DNA of 64,000 nt from DATAOG01 sp963753685 (GCA_963753685.1 CAVWDE010000008.1:1-64000); one strand, 5' to 3'; shown: positions 50,156-59,674, counted from the stretch's first letter. The notes: a model not told the origin generated them from the letters alone. Made by a program: numbers and translations.

Positions 50156-50371
50156 TCAATGGAGAAAACGGCTGACCAGGGGATGGCCGGTCACGAGGCT
50201 CACCAGATGCGCCGCCATCACCAGAGCGACCGCGACCGCGATCATCTGGACCGCCGCGTAGGAGACCAGCGGCGGGTTGCCGATCTCCTGCGGGCGGCGC
50301 TCCCGCCAGTTGGCGAGCCCGGCGACGCCCACCGCCAGGAGCAGGAGGGCCAGCGTGATGGCCAGGCTCAT
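50156..50371 (-). CDS. Small membrane protein
   Basis: Hypothetical protein of 71 residues with two helices: AITLALLLLAVGVAGLAN (about 3-20) and VQMIAVAVALVMAAHLVSLV (about 41-60). Between them is a short polar loop (WRERRPQEIGNPPLVS). The ending TGHPLVSRFLH is seen in small proteins of similar architecture. It lies just after the DUF4242-type gene (25 bp). Confidence 0.6.
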   Translation of the reverse strand: MSLAITLALLLLAVGVAGLANWRERRPQEIGNPPLVSYAAVQMIAVAVALVMAAHLVSLVTGHPLVSRFLH

Positions 50372-50396
50372 GACGGTGGGTCGGGGCGCGCCGGAA

Positions 50397-50669
50397 TCAG
50401 CCGGCGGTGGTCGGATCGATCATCCGCTTGATCTCGGTGATCTTGCTGGCCGGAAAGCCGCTGATCTCGGCGTGCTTGCGGATCATCCCCTCGTCCTTGG
50501 CGAGATAGACGCAAAACGTCTTGTCGGCGGCGACGAAGGATTCGACCCACTGGATGTCCGGGCCGAGCTCGGCCAGCGCCGCGTTCGACTTGGCGGCGGC
50601 GCCCTTCAGCTGCTCGCGATCGAGGCTGCCGACCGCCGGCAACTCGCGCTCGATGATGAACTTGCGCAT
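50397..50669 (-). CDS. DUF4242-type small protein
   Basis: Protein of 90 residues from the ATG at 50669, starting MRKFIIERELPAVGSLDREQ. The family fold is a small ferredoxin-like domain with WVESFVAADKTFCVYLAKDE and IRKHAEISGFPASKITEIKR. Related proteins in actinobacteria bind nickel, but the function in general is unknown. A longer reading starting at 50705 adds 12 residues without similarity. Confidence 0.75.
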   Translation of the reverse strand: MRKFIIERELPAVGSLDREQLKGAAAKSNAALAELGPDIQWVESFVAADKTFCVYLAKDEGMIRKHAEISGFPASKITEIKRMIDPTTAG

Positions 50670-50794
50670 GGCCACTCCCTCTCGTCCTGGTTGCTTGTGC
50701 GCCAACGCCCGCCCTTGCCAACGGCCGCTCGCGGCGTGATCTTAGGACCGGAGCGCGGATTTGGGGAGCCGGGCCTTGAGGGTTGCAGCGTCGC

Positions 50795-50962
50795 ATGCGG
50801 CGGACGCGTCCGAGCCGGGCAGCGCCCGCGCGCAGCCGGCTGGGCATGCTCGGCTGGCTGCCGCTCGTGGTGATCGGCGCGGGCCTCGCGGCCGGCCTGG
50901 TGCTGTGGGCGAAGTGGGGCTTCCTGATCGCGTTCGAGACGCTCCGCAGCTATTGCTTCTGA
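50795..50962 (+). CDS. Very small membrane protein
   Basis: ORF of 55 residues: a basic N-terminus (MRRTRPSRAAPARSRLG) and one helix (GWLPLVVIGAGLAAGLVLWA), ending FETLRSYCF. A second in-frame ATG directly before the helix could also be used. It ends 26 bp before the GFA-type gene in the same direction. It resembles the small single-helix proteins often annotated as hypothetical; support is coding-like composition only. Confidence 0.4.
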   Translation: MRRTRPSRAAPARSRLGMLGWLPLVVIGAGLAAGLVLWAKWGFLIAFETLRSYCF

Positions 50963-50988
50963 GCCTCGAGGCGAGCCGGCAGAGCACC

Positions 50989-51387
50989 ATGACCGAACCC
51001 GAGCATACCGGCGGCTGCCTCTGCGGGACGGTGCGCTACCGCGCGCTGGGCGCGCCCAAGTGGATCGCCAACTGTCATTGCGCGAGCTGCCGGCGGGCGA
51101 CCGGCGCGCCCATGGCGACCTTCGCGGGCTTTCCGACGGAGCGTTTTGCCTACCTCGCGGGCGCGCCGGTCGGCTTCCATTCGTCGCCCGGGGTCACCCG
51201 GAGCTTCTGCGGACAGTGCGGCACACCGCTTACCTACGAGGGCGCCCGCTGGCCGGGCGAGGTCCACGTCCTGGTCGGCACGCTCGACCGGCCGGAGGAC
51301 TTTGCCCCGACCCACGACGCCTTCGTCGAGGAGCGGCTGCCCTGGCTGCACCTGGCCAGGCCTGGACCTGACGCGGGCGCCGGCTGA
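50989..51387 (+). CDS. GFA-family (glutathione-dependent formaldehyde-activating-like) protein
   Basis: Zinc-binding protein of 132 residues. The seven-cysteine pattern is plain: GGCLCGTVRYRA, ANCHCASCRRATGAPM and RSFCGQCGTPLTYEG. Members of the family are mostly of unknown function; the best known adds glutathione to formaldehyde. The start at 50989 gives the usual short lead before the first Cys pair. Confidence 0.88.
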   Translation: MTEPEHTGGCLCGTVRYRALGAPKWIANCHCASCRRATGAPMATFAGFPTERFAYLAGAPVGFHSSPGVTRSFCGQCGTPLTYEGARWPGEVHVLVGTLDRPEDFAPTHDAFVEERLPWLHLARPGPDAGAG

Positions 51388-51426
51388 GCCAGCGCAGCGT
51401 CGGGCCGGCGTTCCGAACCGCAGCCC

Positions 51427-52332
51427 ATGGCGCTGCCATCGCCCCTGCTGCCGGCCGGCGCGGTCGCGTTCTCGGCCGCGTGCTGGGGCCTCTGGTGGCT
51501 GCCGCTCAGGGCACTCGCCGACGCCGGGCTGACCGGACCGGCGCTGAATGCCGTCCTCTACGGCACGATGAGCCTGGCGCTCCTGCCCTGGTCCTGGCGC
51601 CGGCGCCGACGGCTCGCCGCGGGCGGCCTTTTGCTCCTCGGCGCCGGCGGCCTGTTCGGCGGCGCCCTGGTCAGCTGGAACCTCGCCCTGATCCTGGGCG
51701 AGGTCGTGCGCGTGACCCTGCTCTTCTATCTTGCCCCGATCTGGGCGACGCTGCTTGCGGTCACGCTGCTTGGCGAGCGGGTCGGCAGGCTCCGCCTGAT
51801 CTCGATCCTGCTCGGGCTCACGGGTGCCCTGGTGCTGCTCGGCCTCGGCGCCGGCCTGCCGCTGCCGCGCTCGGCCGGCGACTGGCTCGGGCTCGCCGCC
51901 GGCGTCCTGTTCGCGCTCTCGGTGACCCTGGTGCGCAAGGGGCAGGCGATCGAGGGCCTCGAGCAGACCGCGGTCGCCTGTCTTGCCGCCGCCTGCCTGT
52001 CGCTTCTGCTCATGCTACTGCCGCCCGCGCTCGATGCCCCGGTAGCGTCGGCATCGATCGGGCCCGGCGTGCTGGCGGCCGCCGCGCTCGCGGCGCTGAT
52101 CTGGCTGCTGCCTTGCACCTGGCTTCTGCTCTGGGGCGCCCGCCAGCTCGAGCCGGGCCGGGTCGCCCTGCTGCTGCTGCTCGAGGTCGCGGTCGCAGCG
52201 CTTTCGGCGGCGCTGCTCGCGGGCGAGCCGTTCGGCGTCCGCGAAGCCGCGGGCTGCCTCCTGATCCTCGCCGCCGGCGCGATCGAAGCCCTGGCCGAGC
52301 TCCGCCCCACCTCCGCCGCGTCTTCCCCTTGA
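51427..52332 (+). CDS. EamA/DMT-family transporter
   Basis: Second EamA protein, 301 residues, ten helices. Landmarks are FSAACWGLWWLPLRALADAG, the loop VVRVTLLFYLAPIWATLLAV with LLGERVGRLRLISILLG, and in half two LPCTWLLLWGARQLEPGRVA. It differs clearly from the one at 49120. Substrate unknown. It converges with the second polyamine-type ABC cluster. Confidence 0.85.
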   Translation: MALPSPLLPAGAVAFSAACWGLWWLPLRALADAGLTGPALNAVLYGTMSLALLPWSWRRRRRLAAGGLLLLGAGGLFGGALVSWNLALILGEVVRVTLLFYLAPIWATLLAVTLLGERVGRLRLISILLGLTGALVLLGLGAGLPLPRSAGDWLGLAAGVLFALSVTLVRKGQAIEGLEQTAVACLAAACLSLLLMLLPPALDAPVASASIGPGVLAAAALAALIWLLPCTWLLLWGARQLEPGRVALLLLLEVAVAALSAALLAGEPFGVREAAGCLLILAAGAIEALAELRPTSAASSP

Positions 52333-52347
52333 CGACCACCGGCGGCG

Positions 52348-53136
52348 TCACTCCGGACGGGCGGGGGTGAGGGTGCTGGCGACCAGCAGGCAGAGCGCCG
52401 TGGTGCCGGCGAGGATCAGGGTCACCAGCGCATTGATGTCGGGGGTGAAGCCCAGGCGCATCATCGCCCACAGCCGGATCGGCAGCGTGTTCTGGGTCCC
52501 GGTCAAGAGCAGCGTGATCAGGGTCTCGTCGAACGACAGGGCGAAGGCGAGCAGCGCCGCCGAGATCAAGGCACTCGCGAGGTGGGGCAGGAGCACGTAG
52601 CGGAAGGTCTGCAGCCGGCTCGCCCCGAGATCGAGCGAGGCCTCGATCAGGGACGGACTCAGCGCCTGCAGGCGGGCGAGCAGGATGCGGTAGACCAGCG
52701 CCAGCACGAACAGCGTGTGGCCGATCACCACGGTCACCAGCGAGCGCTCGATGTGCGCCTGGCGGAAGAAGATCAGGAGCGAGAGGCCGGTCAGGATCGG
52801 CGGCATCAGGAACGGCAGAAAAATCATCAGCTGCATGAGTTCGCGCCCCCGGCCACGCGTGCCCTGGTAGTGGAAGGCGAACAGCGTGCCCAGGATCAGC
52901 GCCGCCGCGACCGCGGCCACGCCCACGATCAGCGTGTTGCTAAGCGCCTCGATGATGCCCTGGTTGCGCAGCAAGAGGCCATAGGCCTCGAAGGAGAAGC
53001 TGTCCCAGAGGATCTCGCCGCCCCGCATTCTGATGAACGAGAACAGGATCGCCACCAGCAGGGGGCCGTAGAGCGCCAGCAGCACGATCAGGGCGATCGC
53101 GATCAGCAGCAGGCGGAGCGGCCAGCGCAGCGTCAT
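52348..53136 (-). CDS. ABC transporter permease (PotC/YdcV type)
   Basis: Membrane subunit of a second polyamine- or opine-type importer, 262 residues with six helices. Coupling loop: IEASLDLGASRLQTFRYVLL followed by PHLASALISAAL. The late motif FALSFDETLITLLLTGTQNT parallels SLDDF... in PotC. It overlaps the upstream permease gene by four bases. The sequence is distinct from the first potC, so this is not a recent duplication. Confidence 0.88.
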   Translation of the reverse strand: MTLRWPLRLLLIAIALIVLLALYGPLLVAILFSFIRMRGGEILWDSFSFEAYGLLLRNQGIIEALSNTLIVGVAAVAAALILGTLFAFHYQGTRGRGRELMQLMIFLPFLMPPILTGLSLLIFFRQAHIERSLVTVVIGHTLFVLALVYRILLARLQALSPSLIEASLDLGASRLQTFRYVLLPHLASALISAALLAFALSFDETLITLLLTGTQNTLPIRLWAMMRLGFTPDINALVTLILAGTTALCLLVASTLTPARPE

Positions 53137-54011
53137 CGGCCCGGTGCCGGCAGACGCCCGATCCGGGCGGCGAGCGCCATCGCCGCCAGCACCGCGAGCA
53201 GCAGGAACACCGAGAGCGCCGCCCCGAACGGCCAGTTGAAGGCCATGCCGAACTGGCTGTAGATGATCCGCCCGAAGGTGAAGCCCTGCGGGCCGCCGAC
53301 CATCTGCGGGGTCACGAAGTCGCCGATCGCGAGCACGAAGGTGAAGGACGCGCCGACCAGCGTGCCCTGCAGGCTGAGCGGCAGGATCACCCGGCGGAAG
53401 GTCTGCGCCGAGGTGGCACCGAGGTCGGCCGAGGCCTCGAGCAGATTGCGCGGGATGCGCTCGAGCGCGATGAAGATCGGCAGGATGGCGAACGGCAGCA
53501 GGATCACGGCCAGCGTGATCAGGACGGCATTGAGGTTGAAGACCAGGACGGTCAGCGGCTGATCGATCACGCCGAGCGCCAGGAGGATGCGGTTGAGAAA
53601 GCCGCGGCTGCCGAGAATGCTCCGGATCGCATAGATCTTGATGATGTAGCTCATCAGCAGCGGCACCACGAACAGCAAAGTCGCGATATACTTCAGCCGG
53701 CCGTGCAGGCTCGCGAGCAGATAAGCGACCGGATAGCCGAACACGATGCTGAGCAGGGCCACCTCGAGCGCAAGACGCGCCGTGCGCAGGAACATCGGCA
53801 GATAGATCTCGTCGGCAAAGAAGCGGACATAGTTGGCGAGCGTCGGCTCATAGATGATGGTGACGCCGGCGACGTGGAAGAAGCTGTAGGTCAGGAACGA
53901 GATCACCGGCAGGACGATGAACACCAGCGGCAGGCCGTAGGCGAGCAGCGAGACGACCGCACGCAGCAGACGCTCGGGCCGCCGTCCGGAACGCTGCAGG
54001 CCGGACGTCAT
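53133..54011 (-). CDS. ABC transporter permease (PotB type)
   Basis: Partner permease, 292 residues, six helices. First helix YGLPLVFIVLPVISFLTYSF; coupling loop LEASADLGATSAQTFRRVIL with PLSLQGTLVGA; late helix region PQMVGGPQGFTFGRIIYSQF and GMAFNWPFGAALSVFLLLAV, typical of PotB. It follows the binding-protein gene by 55 bp. Confidence 0.88.
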   Translation of the reverse strand: MTSGLQRSGRRPERLLRAVVSLLAYGLPLVFIVLPVISFLTYSFFHVAGVTIIYEPTLANYVRFFADEIYLPMFLRTARLALEVALLSIVFGYPVAYLLASLHGRLKYIATLLFVVPLLMSYIIKIYAIRSILGSRGFLNRILLALGVIDQPLTVLVFNLNAVLITLAVILLPFAILPIFIALERIPRNLLEASADLGATSAQTFRRVILPLSLQGTLVGASFTFVLAIGDFVTPQMVGGPQGFTFGRIIYSQFGMAFNWPFGAALSVFLLLAVLAAMALAARIGRLPAPGR

Positions 54012-54066
54012 CGAGCGTCAGTCCCGACGGCGTCCGGCCCTTCTGGAGGAATTTCCGCGCGCCGCC

Positions 54067-55095
54067 TCAGGGCGTGGCCTTGACCTCGTTCCAGAGATCG
54101 GCGCGGCGGGTCGGGTTCTCGACCAACTCGAGCCAGACCAGCTTGTCGTCGGCACCGGCGCTGGCGAACGGGGTCACGGTGTTGCCGAAGCCGGTCCGCT
54201 CCGAGAGCGCGCCGCTGATCTCCGGCTGCAGGACGAAGTTGACCCACTCCTCGGCCAGTTGCTGGTCGCGCACGCCCTTGGTCAGCGCCCAGGTGTCGAG
54301 CCAGGCGAGCGCGCCCTCTTTGGGATTGACGTATTTGATATGGGCGCCGGCATCCTGCATCGCCTTGACCTGCTGCTGCCCGTAGTTGGCCCAGATCAGG
54401 GCGACGTCATTGTTGTTGTAGAGCTGCAAGGCTTCGTCTGGGGTCGTGTAGAAGCTGAGCACATTGTGCTTGAGATCGATCAGCTTGGCCTTGATCTTCT
54501 CGAGCTGGTCGTCACTGAGGTGGAACGGATCGGCGATACCCATGGTCAGCGCGGTGAACGAGAAGTTGTGCTCGCCATTGTCGTAGGCGAGCACCCGCCC
54601 CTGATATTTCGGGTCCCAGAGCACGTCCATCGAGGTCGGCGGCGGGCTGACCTTGTCGACGTCGTAGATCAGGCCGATCGAGTCGAAAGCGTAAGGAATC
54701 GCGTAGACCTTGCCGTCGCGCATCACGCCGGTGACCTTGGTCAGGTCCTGGAAGCGCGGCAGCGTCTTCTTCTGATTGGGGATCTGGCTGAGATCATGGG
54801 GTGTGGTCAACCCGGCATCGATGTAACGTTGCAGTTGCGCGGTGTTGACCGCGAAGAGGTCAAAGTCCTCGCCTTCGCTGCCCTTGATCTTGGCCCAGAT
54901 CTCATCGTCGGTGCCGACGTAGACGACGCTGACGTCGGCGTCGAACTTCTTCTCGAACGCCTTGACCCAGTCGGGATCAGCATAGCCTTCCCAGGCCAGC
55001 ACCCGCAACTGCTTGGCCGCAAAGGCCGGCTGCGCGCAGGCCATGGCGGCCGCGAGGCCGAGCACCGCGGGCAAGAGCCGCCTCATCCTGGTCAT
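54067..55095 (-). CDS. Polyamine-type ABC transporter substrate-binding protein
   Basis: Periplasmic binding protein of 342 residues from the ATG at 55095, with a Sec signal (LLPAVLGLAAAMACAQPAFA). Pocket-forming stretches are LRVLAWEGYADPDWVKAFEK, KVYAIPYAFDSIGLIYDVDK, LYNNNDVALIWANYGQQQV and KEGALAWLDTWALTKG. It belongs to the PotD/PotF superfamily but differs from the Tat-exported protein at 32775, so it probably binds another ligand. The cluster lacks an ATPase gene in this window. Confidence 0.9.
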   Translation of the reverse strand: MTRMRRLLPAVLGLAAAMACAQPAFAAKQLRVLAWEGYADPDWVKAFEKKFDADVSVVYVGTDDEIWAKIKGSEGEDFDLFAVNTAQLQRYIDAGLTTPHDLSQIPNQKKTLPRFQDLTKVTGVMRDGKVYAIPYAFDSIGLIYDVDKVSPPPTSMDVLWDPKYQGRVLAYDNGEHNFSFTALTMGIADPFHLSDDQLEKIKAKLIDLKHNVLSFYTTPDEALQLYNNNDVALIWANYGQQQVKAMQDAGAHIKYVNPKEGALAWLDTWALTKGVRDQQLAEEWVNFVLQPEISGALSERTGFGNTVTPFASAGADDKLVWLELVENPTRRADLWNEVKATP

Positions 55096-55297
55096 GATCT
55101 GTCCTCCCTGGTTGCCTGGCCGCGCCCATGTCGGGCGGGGCCATGGTGCCGGCCCTGCCCGCGAGCGGATCGGGCAAGGTCGGTCCGACCGGCGGATCCG
55201 GGCCATGCGGAAACCGTGCCAGCCCCCTCCCGGCCTGTCAACGCTGACCCCCTGGCAGATCGCTCCGCCGACCCGTGGCGCCGGCCGGCGCGTCCGC

Positions 55298-55732
55298 TCA
55301 GCGATTGTACCAGTCGCGCTCCGCGGGCGTCGCCTGATCCTGCTGCAGCCGGTCGGCCGCCCAGAGGTCGCCGTTGCCGCAGGCCTGGTGGGCGGCATAG
55401 TCGGTGTAGGCGCTGCAGGCGTCGTCCTCGGCCGGCGGCGCCGAGGGCGCGTTGAGCCAGTTCTGCAGCGCCTGGCCGAAGATGCCCCCGAAGCCCATGC
55501 CGTGCTGCATGAGTTCGGCCTGCATCTGCAGCTCCTGCTCGCTCATGGCCGGCGGTGCCTCCTGCTCCTGCTGCGGCCCTTGCGGGCACACCCAGCCGGG
55601 CGGGCAATCCTCCGGCGCCGGGGCCTGCGCAAGCACCGCCGGCGCGCCGGCGAGCACGACCTGGACCGCCCCGGCCACGATCACGGCCGCGCAGGTCGCG
55701 CAAACCCACCGAAGGCGACGTTCTCCCGACAT
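55298..55732 (-). CDS. Secreted Gln/Pro-rich protein
   Basis: Hypothetical protein of 144 residues from the ATG at 55732. A signal sequence (CATCAAVIVAGAVQVVLAGA, cut near VLAQ) predicts export. The mature part is rich in Gln, Glu and Pro (CPPGWVCPQGPQQEQEAPPA), then helical (MSEQELQMQAELMQHGMGFG) and ends with a Cys-containing segment (DDACSAYTDYAAHQACGNGD). No family recognised. Confidence 0.55.
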   Translation of the reverse strand: MSGERRLRWVCATCAAVIVAGAVQVVLAGAPAVLAQAPAPEDCPPGWVCPQGPQQEQEAPPAMSEQELQMQAELMQHGMGFGGIFGQALQNWLNAPSAPPAEDDACSAYTDYAAHQACGNGDLWAADRLQQDQATPAERDWYNR

Positions 55733-55932
55733 CAGGGCGCCCTCTGCCTGGTGACCATCCTTGCCACCGGGCATGGTGCGCCGGCATCGGCCGCCGGTCA
55801 AGTCGTCTTCTGGTCAAATTCAATGATGTTCAGCAACCGCAAGTAGTCTCCAACTATGACTGACCGTTACGCAAAGACTAGGAAAGCATGATGACTTGCC
55901 GAGCCCCGCCCTCGATTCTGAGGGCGAGGTGG

Positions 55933-57813
55933 TCAGCCCTGGTCTGGCGGCGCCCCGGCGGCCAGGGCGAATCTGCGGATCACCTCGAGGACGTCTTCAC
56001 CCCAGCGTTGCCGCTTGGCCTGGCCGATGCCGTGAATGGTCTCCAGAGCCGCGAGATGGGTGGGCCTGGTCAGCGCCAGATCGATCAGGGTGCGATCCGG
56101 GAACACCATGAACGGGGCCAGACCATTCGCCATCGCGAGCTCCCGACGCCTGGCCCGGAGCGCTTCGAACAGGCTGCGATCGGCAGCGCTCGCGAGGCCG
56201 GCGGGCGCCGCCTTGGCTGCTCCCTTGGCCGAGCGCCGGCCGCGCGCCGGGGTCGGGTCGTGGCGCAGCTGCAGGCGGCGCTCGCCGCGCAGGACCCTGG
56301 CGGCGTCGCCGGCCAGCCGCATGCCGCCGTAGCCGTCGACGTCGACCTCGAGCAGGCCGCCCGCCACCAGCTGCCGGAACACCGACTGCCAGGTGCGCCG
56401 GTCGAGGTCGGCCCCGACCCCGAACGTCGGCAGCCGGTCGTGACCGAACCGCGTCATGCGCTCGTCCGCCTGGCCGAGCAGCAGGTCGATCAGATAGCCC
56501 TGGCCGAAGCGCTCGCCGGTCCGGCGGACCGCCGACAACGCCTTCTGGGTCGCGATCGTGCCGTCCCAGGTCAGGGCGGGCTCGAGGCAGGTGTCGCAGT
56601 TGCCGCACGGCGCCGCCAGCGTCTCGCCGAAGTATTGCAGCAGGACCTGGCGCCGGCAGCCGGCGGTCTCGCAGAACCCGAGCAGCGCGCTGAGTTTCTG
56701 ATTCTCGACCCGCTGGCGCTCGCTGCTCTCGCCAGCGGCGATGAACTGCCGGAGCTGGGCGACGTCGCCGAGCCCCCAGGTCATCATCGCGACCGCCGGC
56801 AGGCCATCGCGGCCGGCGCGGCCGGTCTCCTGGTAATAGGCCTCGAGGCTCTTGGGCGGATCGAGGTGGTAGACGAAGCGCACGTCCGGCTTGTCGATGC
56901 CCATCCCGAACGCGACCGTGGCGACGATGATGCGCACATCGTCAGTGACGAACCGGCGCTGGGTCGCGCGCCGGACATCCGCGCTCAGACCGGCGTGATA
57001 GGGAAGCGCACTCCAGCCCTCGCGCACCAGCTGCCGGGCGGTCTCCTCGGTGCGCCGGCGGGAGAGGCAGTAGACGATGCCGGCGTGGCTTACGGGCTCC
57101 GCCCGCAGGAAGCGCACCAATTGGGCCGGCGCGCTGGTCTTGGGCGCGACCCGGTAGCAGATGTTCGGGCGATCGAAGCCGCCAAAGAACATGCGCGCCT
57201 CGTCCAGGCCGAGCCTGGCCGCGATCTCGCGCCGGGTCGGCAGATCGGCGGTCGCGGTCAGCGCGATCCGGGGCACCGCCGGCCAGCGCTCGTGCAGCAC
57301 CGCGAGCTGGAGATATTCCGGGCGGAAGTCGTGGCCCCATTGCGAGACGCAGTGCGCCTCGTCGATCGCGAACAGCGCGATCGGCACCTGCTCGAGCCAG
57401 GCGAGGAAGCCGTCGCTCAGGAGCCGCTCGGGCGCCAGGTAGAGCAGATCCAGCTCGCCCGCCACCGTCTGCCGGCGCACCCGGCTCTGCTCCTCGGGCA
57501 AGAGGCTCGAGTTCAGGAACGCCGCGCGCAAGCCCAGCTGGCGCAGCGCCATCACCTGATCCTCCATGAGCGCGATCAGCGGGCTGACGACGATCGCCGT
57601 GCCGGCCCGCAGCAGCGCGGGGATCTGGTAGCACAGCGACTTGCCGCTGCCCGTGGGCATGACGACCAGCGCGTCGCCGCCGGCCACCACACAGCTCACG
57701 ATCGCCTCCTGCATGCCGCGGAAGGCGCTGAAGCCAAACACGTCGTGCAGGACCGAGCGCGGATCGGCCGGCCGGCCCGGCGCACCGGGCGGACTTGTCA
57801 TGGGCGCTCGCAC
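55933..57813 (-). CDS. recQ: ATP-dependent DNA helicase RecQ
   Basis: 3'-5' helicase in recombination and fork repair, 626 residues. Motif I VVMPTGSGKSLCYQIPALL, motif II IDEAHCVSQWGHDFRPEY, motif V/VI VATVAFGMGIDKPDVRFV and YYQETGRAGRDGLPA are intact. The RQC zinc site is CETAGCRRQV...CGNCDTC. The HRDC domain follows (RSLFEALRARRRELAMANGL, RPTHLAALETIHGIGQAKRQ). Length matches bacterial RecQ. The ATG at 57813 or at 57801 (MTSPPGAPG) may be used. Confidence 0.96.
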   Translation of the reverse strand: MRAPMTSPPGAPGRPADPRSVLHDVFGFSAFRGMQEAIVSCVVAGGDALVVMPTGSGKSLCYQIPALLRAGTAIVVSPLIALMEDQVMALRQLGLRAAFLNSSLLPEEQSRVRRQTVAGELDLLYLAPERLLSDGFLAWLEQVPIALFAIDEAHCVSQWGHDFRPEYLQLAVLHERWPAVPRIALTATADLPTRREIAARLGLDEARMFFGGFDRPNICYRVAPKTSAPAQLVRFLRAEPVSHAGIVYCLSRRRTEETARQLVREGWSALPYHAGLSADVRRATQRRFVTDDVRIIVATVAFGMGIDKPDVRFVYHLDPPKSLEAYYQETGRAGRDGLPAVAMMTWGLGDVAQLRQFIAAGESSERQRVENQKLSALLGFCETAGCRRQVLLQYFGETLAAPCGNCDTCLEPALTWDGTIATQKALSAVRRTGERFGQGYLIDLLLGQADERMTRFGHDRLPTFGVGADLDRRTWQSVFRQLVAGGLLEVDVDGYGGMRLAGDAARVLRGERRLQLRHDPTPARGRRSAKGAAKAAPAGLASAADRSLFEALRARRRELAMANGLAPFMVFPDRTLIDLALTRPTHLAALETIHGIGQAKRQRWGEDVLEVIRRFALAAGAPPDQG

Positions 57814-58039
57814 GCGATCCTCGCGGCCATCGAAGGGGTCCCGTCCGACACCAACGGTTGAGAAATGCTTACCACAGCGCGCCCGGGTTGGGAACGCGCG
57901 ACCGGCGCCGACGACCCGAGCTCAACGGCGGCTTACGTGGCTCCAGGCGTGTCGTTGGCGGCCAGGTGCACGATGATGGGTTCGGCGGCGCGCGGGTGCG
58001 GCACGCCGGGCGCGGTGGTCGGCGATCACCGCGCCCGCC

Positions 58040-59509
58040 TCAAAAGCCCTCGGCGGCGCGCGCGCCGCTGCCGGCAAAGAACCGGCTCCGGATCCCCTTC
58101 TTGGTCAGCCGTTTGCGCTGCCGAAAGGCCAGCGCGCTCTTCTCCTGCGTGCACAGCACCCACCTCACGGCCGGGTGCCGGCGGGCGACCGCGGCCACCT
58201 GGTCGCGCCACCATTCAGGCGCCTGCACCGTGCAATGGGCGTTGTTGCCATCCGGCAGACGCTTCCCGGCCGGATGGCAGGCCGCCGACAGGTAGACGAA
58301 CTGGCGCGCGTGAGCGAAGATCTCGTCGAGCACCCAGGCGAGGTCCTCTTCCGGAATGTGCTCGAGCACGTCGGTCGTGATCACCCCGTCGTACGCGGCC
58401 TCGTAGGGCGCCGCGAACGGCTGGAAGCCCGGATCGTAGCAGGTGACCGTGATCCCGTCCCAGCCGTCCATCACCTTGTAGCGCGAGCCGGGCTCGTGCT
58501 CCGGGCTGTCCCGGTACAGCCCGGCCTTGCCGCTGCCGTAGTCGAGGATGGTGCGCGCCCCGGTCTCGCGCGCCAGCCGGGCGACCGGCTCGATGTGCTC
58601 GCTCAGGGAGCGACCGGCAAAAGTCCTGTCCGGCCCGTCGCCTTTCTCCAGGCGGCCCTCCTCGTGCATGCGCCGGTAGAGCTCGAGCAGCTCCCGGTAG
58701 CGCTCGCTCGGGCGCTCCTTGGTAAAGATCTGGAAGCCGGCGGCATCCGCCGCGCGTTCCATGTCGTTCCAAAGCGCGGCGAGGTCGTGCCGCTCATACC
58801 TGAGCTCGGCGGGAAACGGGTGCCACGGCTGCTTGTGCAGCGTGGTGAAATGCAACAGCTTCGACTGACCCGCCACGTATTCGAAGTCGCGGGCGTTCCA
58901 GGCGGCCGCCATGTTGCCCCAAAGCCCGGCGTCGTGCACCTTGGTGCGAAAGTGTTTGTGGCCGTGGATGGTCTGGGCCTCCACGAGCGTCCAGACCTCG
59001 ATCATCTTGGCGCAGTCGAGCAGCAAGACCGAAGTCTCGCGGTCGTCGATGCTGAGCAGTCCGGCGCCCTGCATGTCGCTGTCGAACAGCTCGGCCGGGT
59101 CGCCCAGGTAGATCTGGTCGACGTCGTTGTAGATCGCCCGGCCGCTGCCGCCGGCGAGCGCGGGGATTGCGTAGCGGTAGTTGGTGAATCCGGTCTTCCA
59201 CTCGCTGCGGTCGAACCCCTCGAGGTCCTTCATCAGATGGATCTCGTAGACGCGGGCTGGATCACGGACCTGCAGGATCGACCAGATGAAGACGCGCTCC
59301 GCCCGGTATTGCGCCGGCTCGGTGCCGAGAAAGATCCGGACCGGGGGCAGATCGCGCGGCGTCACGCCCGCCACAGGCTCGAGACGGACGAGCACCGGGC
59401 GTGACCGATAGCCGACCGGACGCTGCTTCTCGCGCTGCAGCAGCGCCCTGATCGTGCGATTGCGATAGGTGGTCTTGAAGGCGGTCTTGGCAAGGGCTGG
59501 CTGGGCCAT
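58040..59509 (-). CDS. Glycosyltransferase (GT8-like) fused to a SAM methyltransferase
   Basis: Two-domain protein of 489 residues. The N-terminal half (about 50-255) looks like a GT8-type retaining glycosyltransferase: PPVRIFLGTEPAQYRAERVF, the DxD site YNDVDQIYLGDPAELFDS and the late HGHKHFRTKVHDAGLWGNMA. The C-terminal half (about 300-470) is a class I methyltransferase: TILDYGSGKAGLYRDSP (motif I), YDGVITTDVLEHIPEEDLAW and FVYLSAACHPAGKRLPDG. The two would add and then methylate a sugar, or act on the same glycan. It is a natural fusion in one frame with no sign of error. It heads a minus-strand envelope glycan group. Confidence 0.78.
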   Translation of the reverse strand: MAQPALAKTAFKTTYRNRTIRALLQREKQRPVGYRSRPVLVRLEPVAGVTPRDLPPVRIFLGTEPAQYRAERVFIWSILQVRDPARVYEIHLMKDLEGFDRSEWKTGFTNYRYAIPALAGGSGRAIYNDVDQIYLGDPAELFDSDMQGAGLLSIDDRETSVLLLDCAKMIEVWTLVEAQTIHGHKHFRTKVHDAGLWGNMAAAWNARDFEYVAGQSKLLHFTTLHKQPWHPFPAELRYERHDLAALWNDMERAADAAGFQIFTKERPSERYRELLELYRRMHEEGRLEKGDGPDRTFAGRSLSEHIEPVARLARETGARTILDYGSGKAGLYRDSPEHEPGSRYKVMDGWDGITVTCYDPGFQPFAAPYEAAYDGVITTDVLEHIPEEDLAWVLDEIFAHARQFVYLSAACHPAGKRLPDGNNAHCTVQAPEWWRDQVAAVARRHPAVRWVLCTQEKSALAFRQRKRLTKKGIRSRFFAGSGARAAEGF

Positions 59510-59674
59510 CGGCGCTGAGACTCCGAGACTTGCGATTGAGGCGTCGTTCCTGGGACGGGCTATGGCGCGCGCCTTTTACCTCGCCTCCCGCTCGCCCCGC
59601 AACAGCATCGCTCGGGCGGTCAGCGAACGTGACCCGACCAACTCGGATGTCGGGATGACCTCAGGTCAGCTTGA

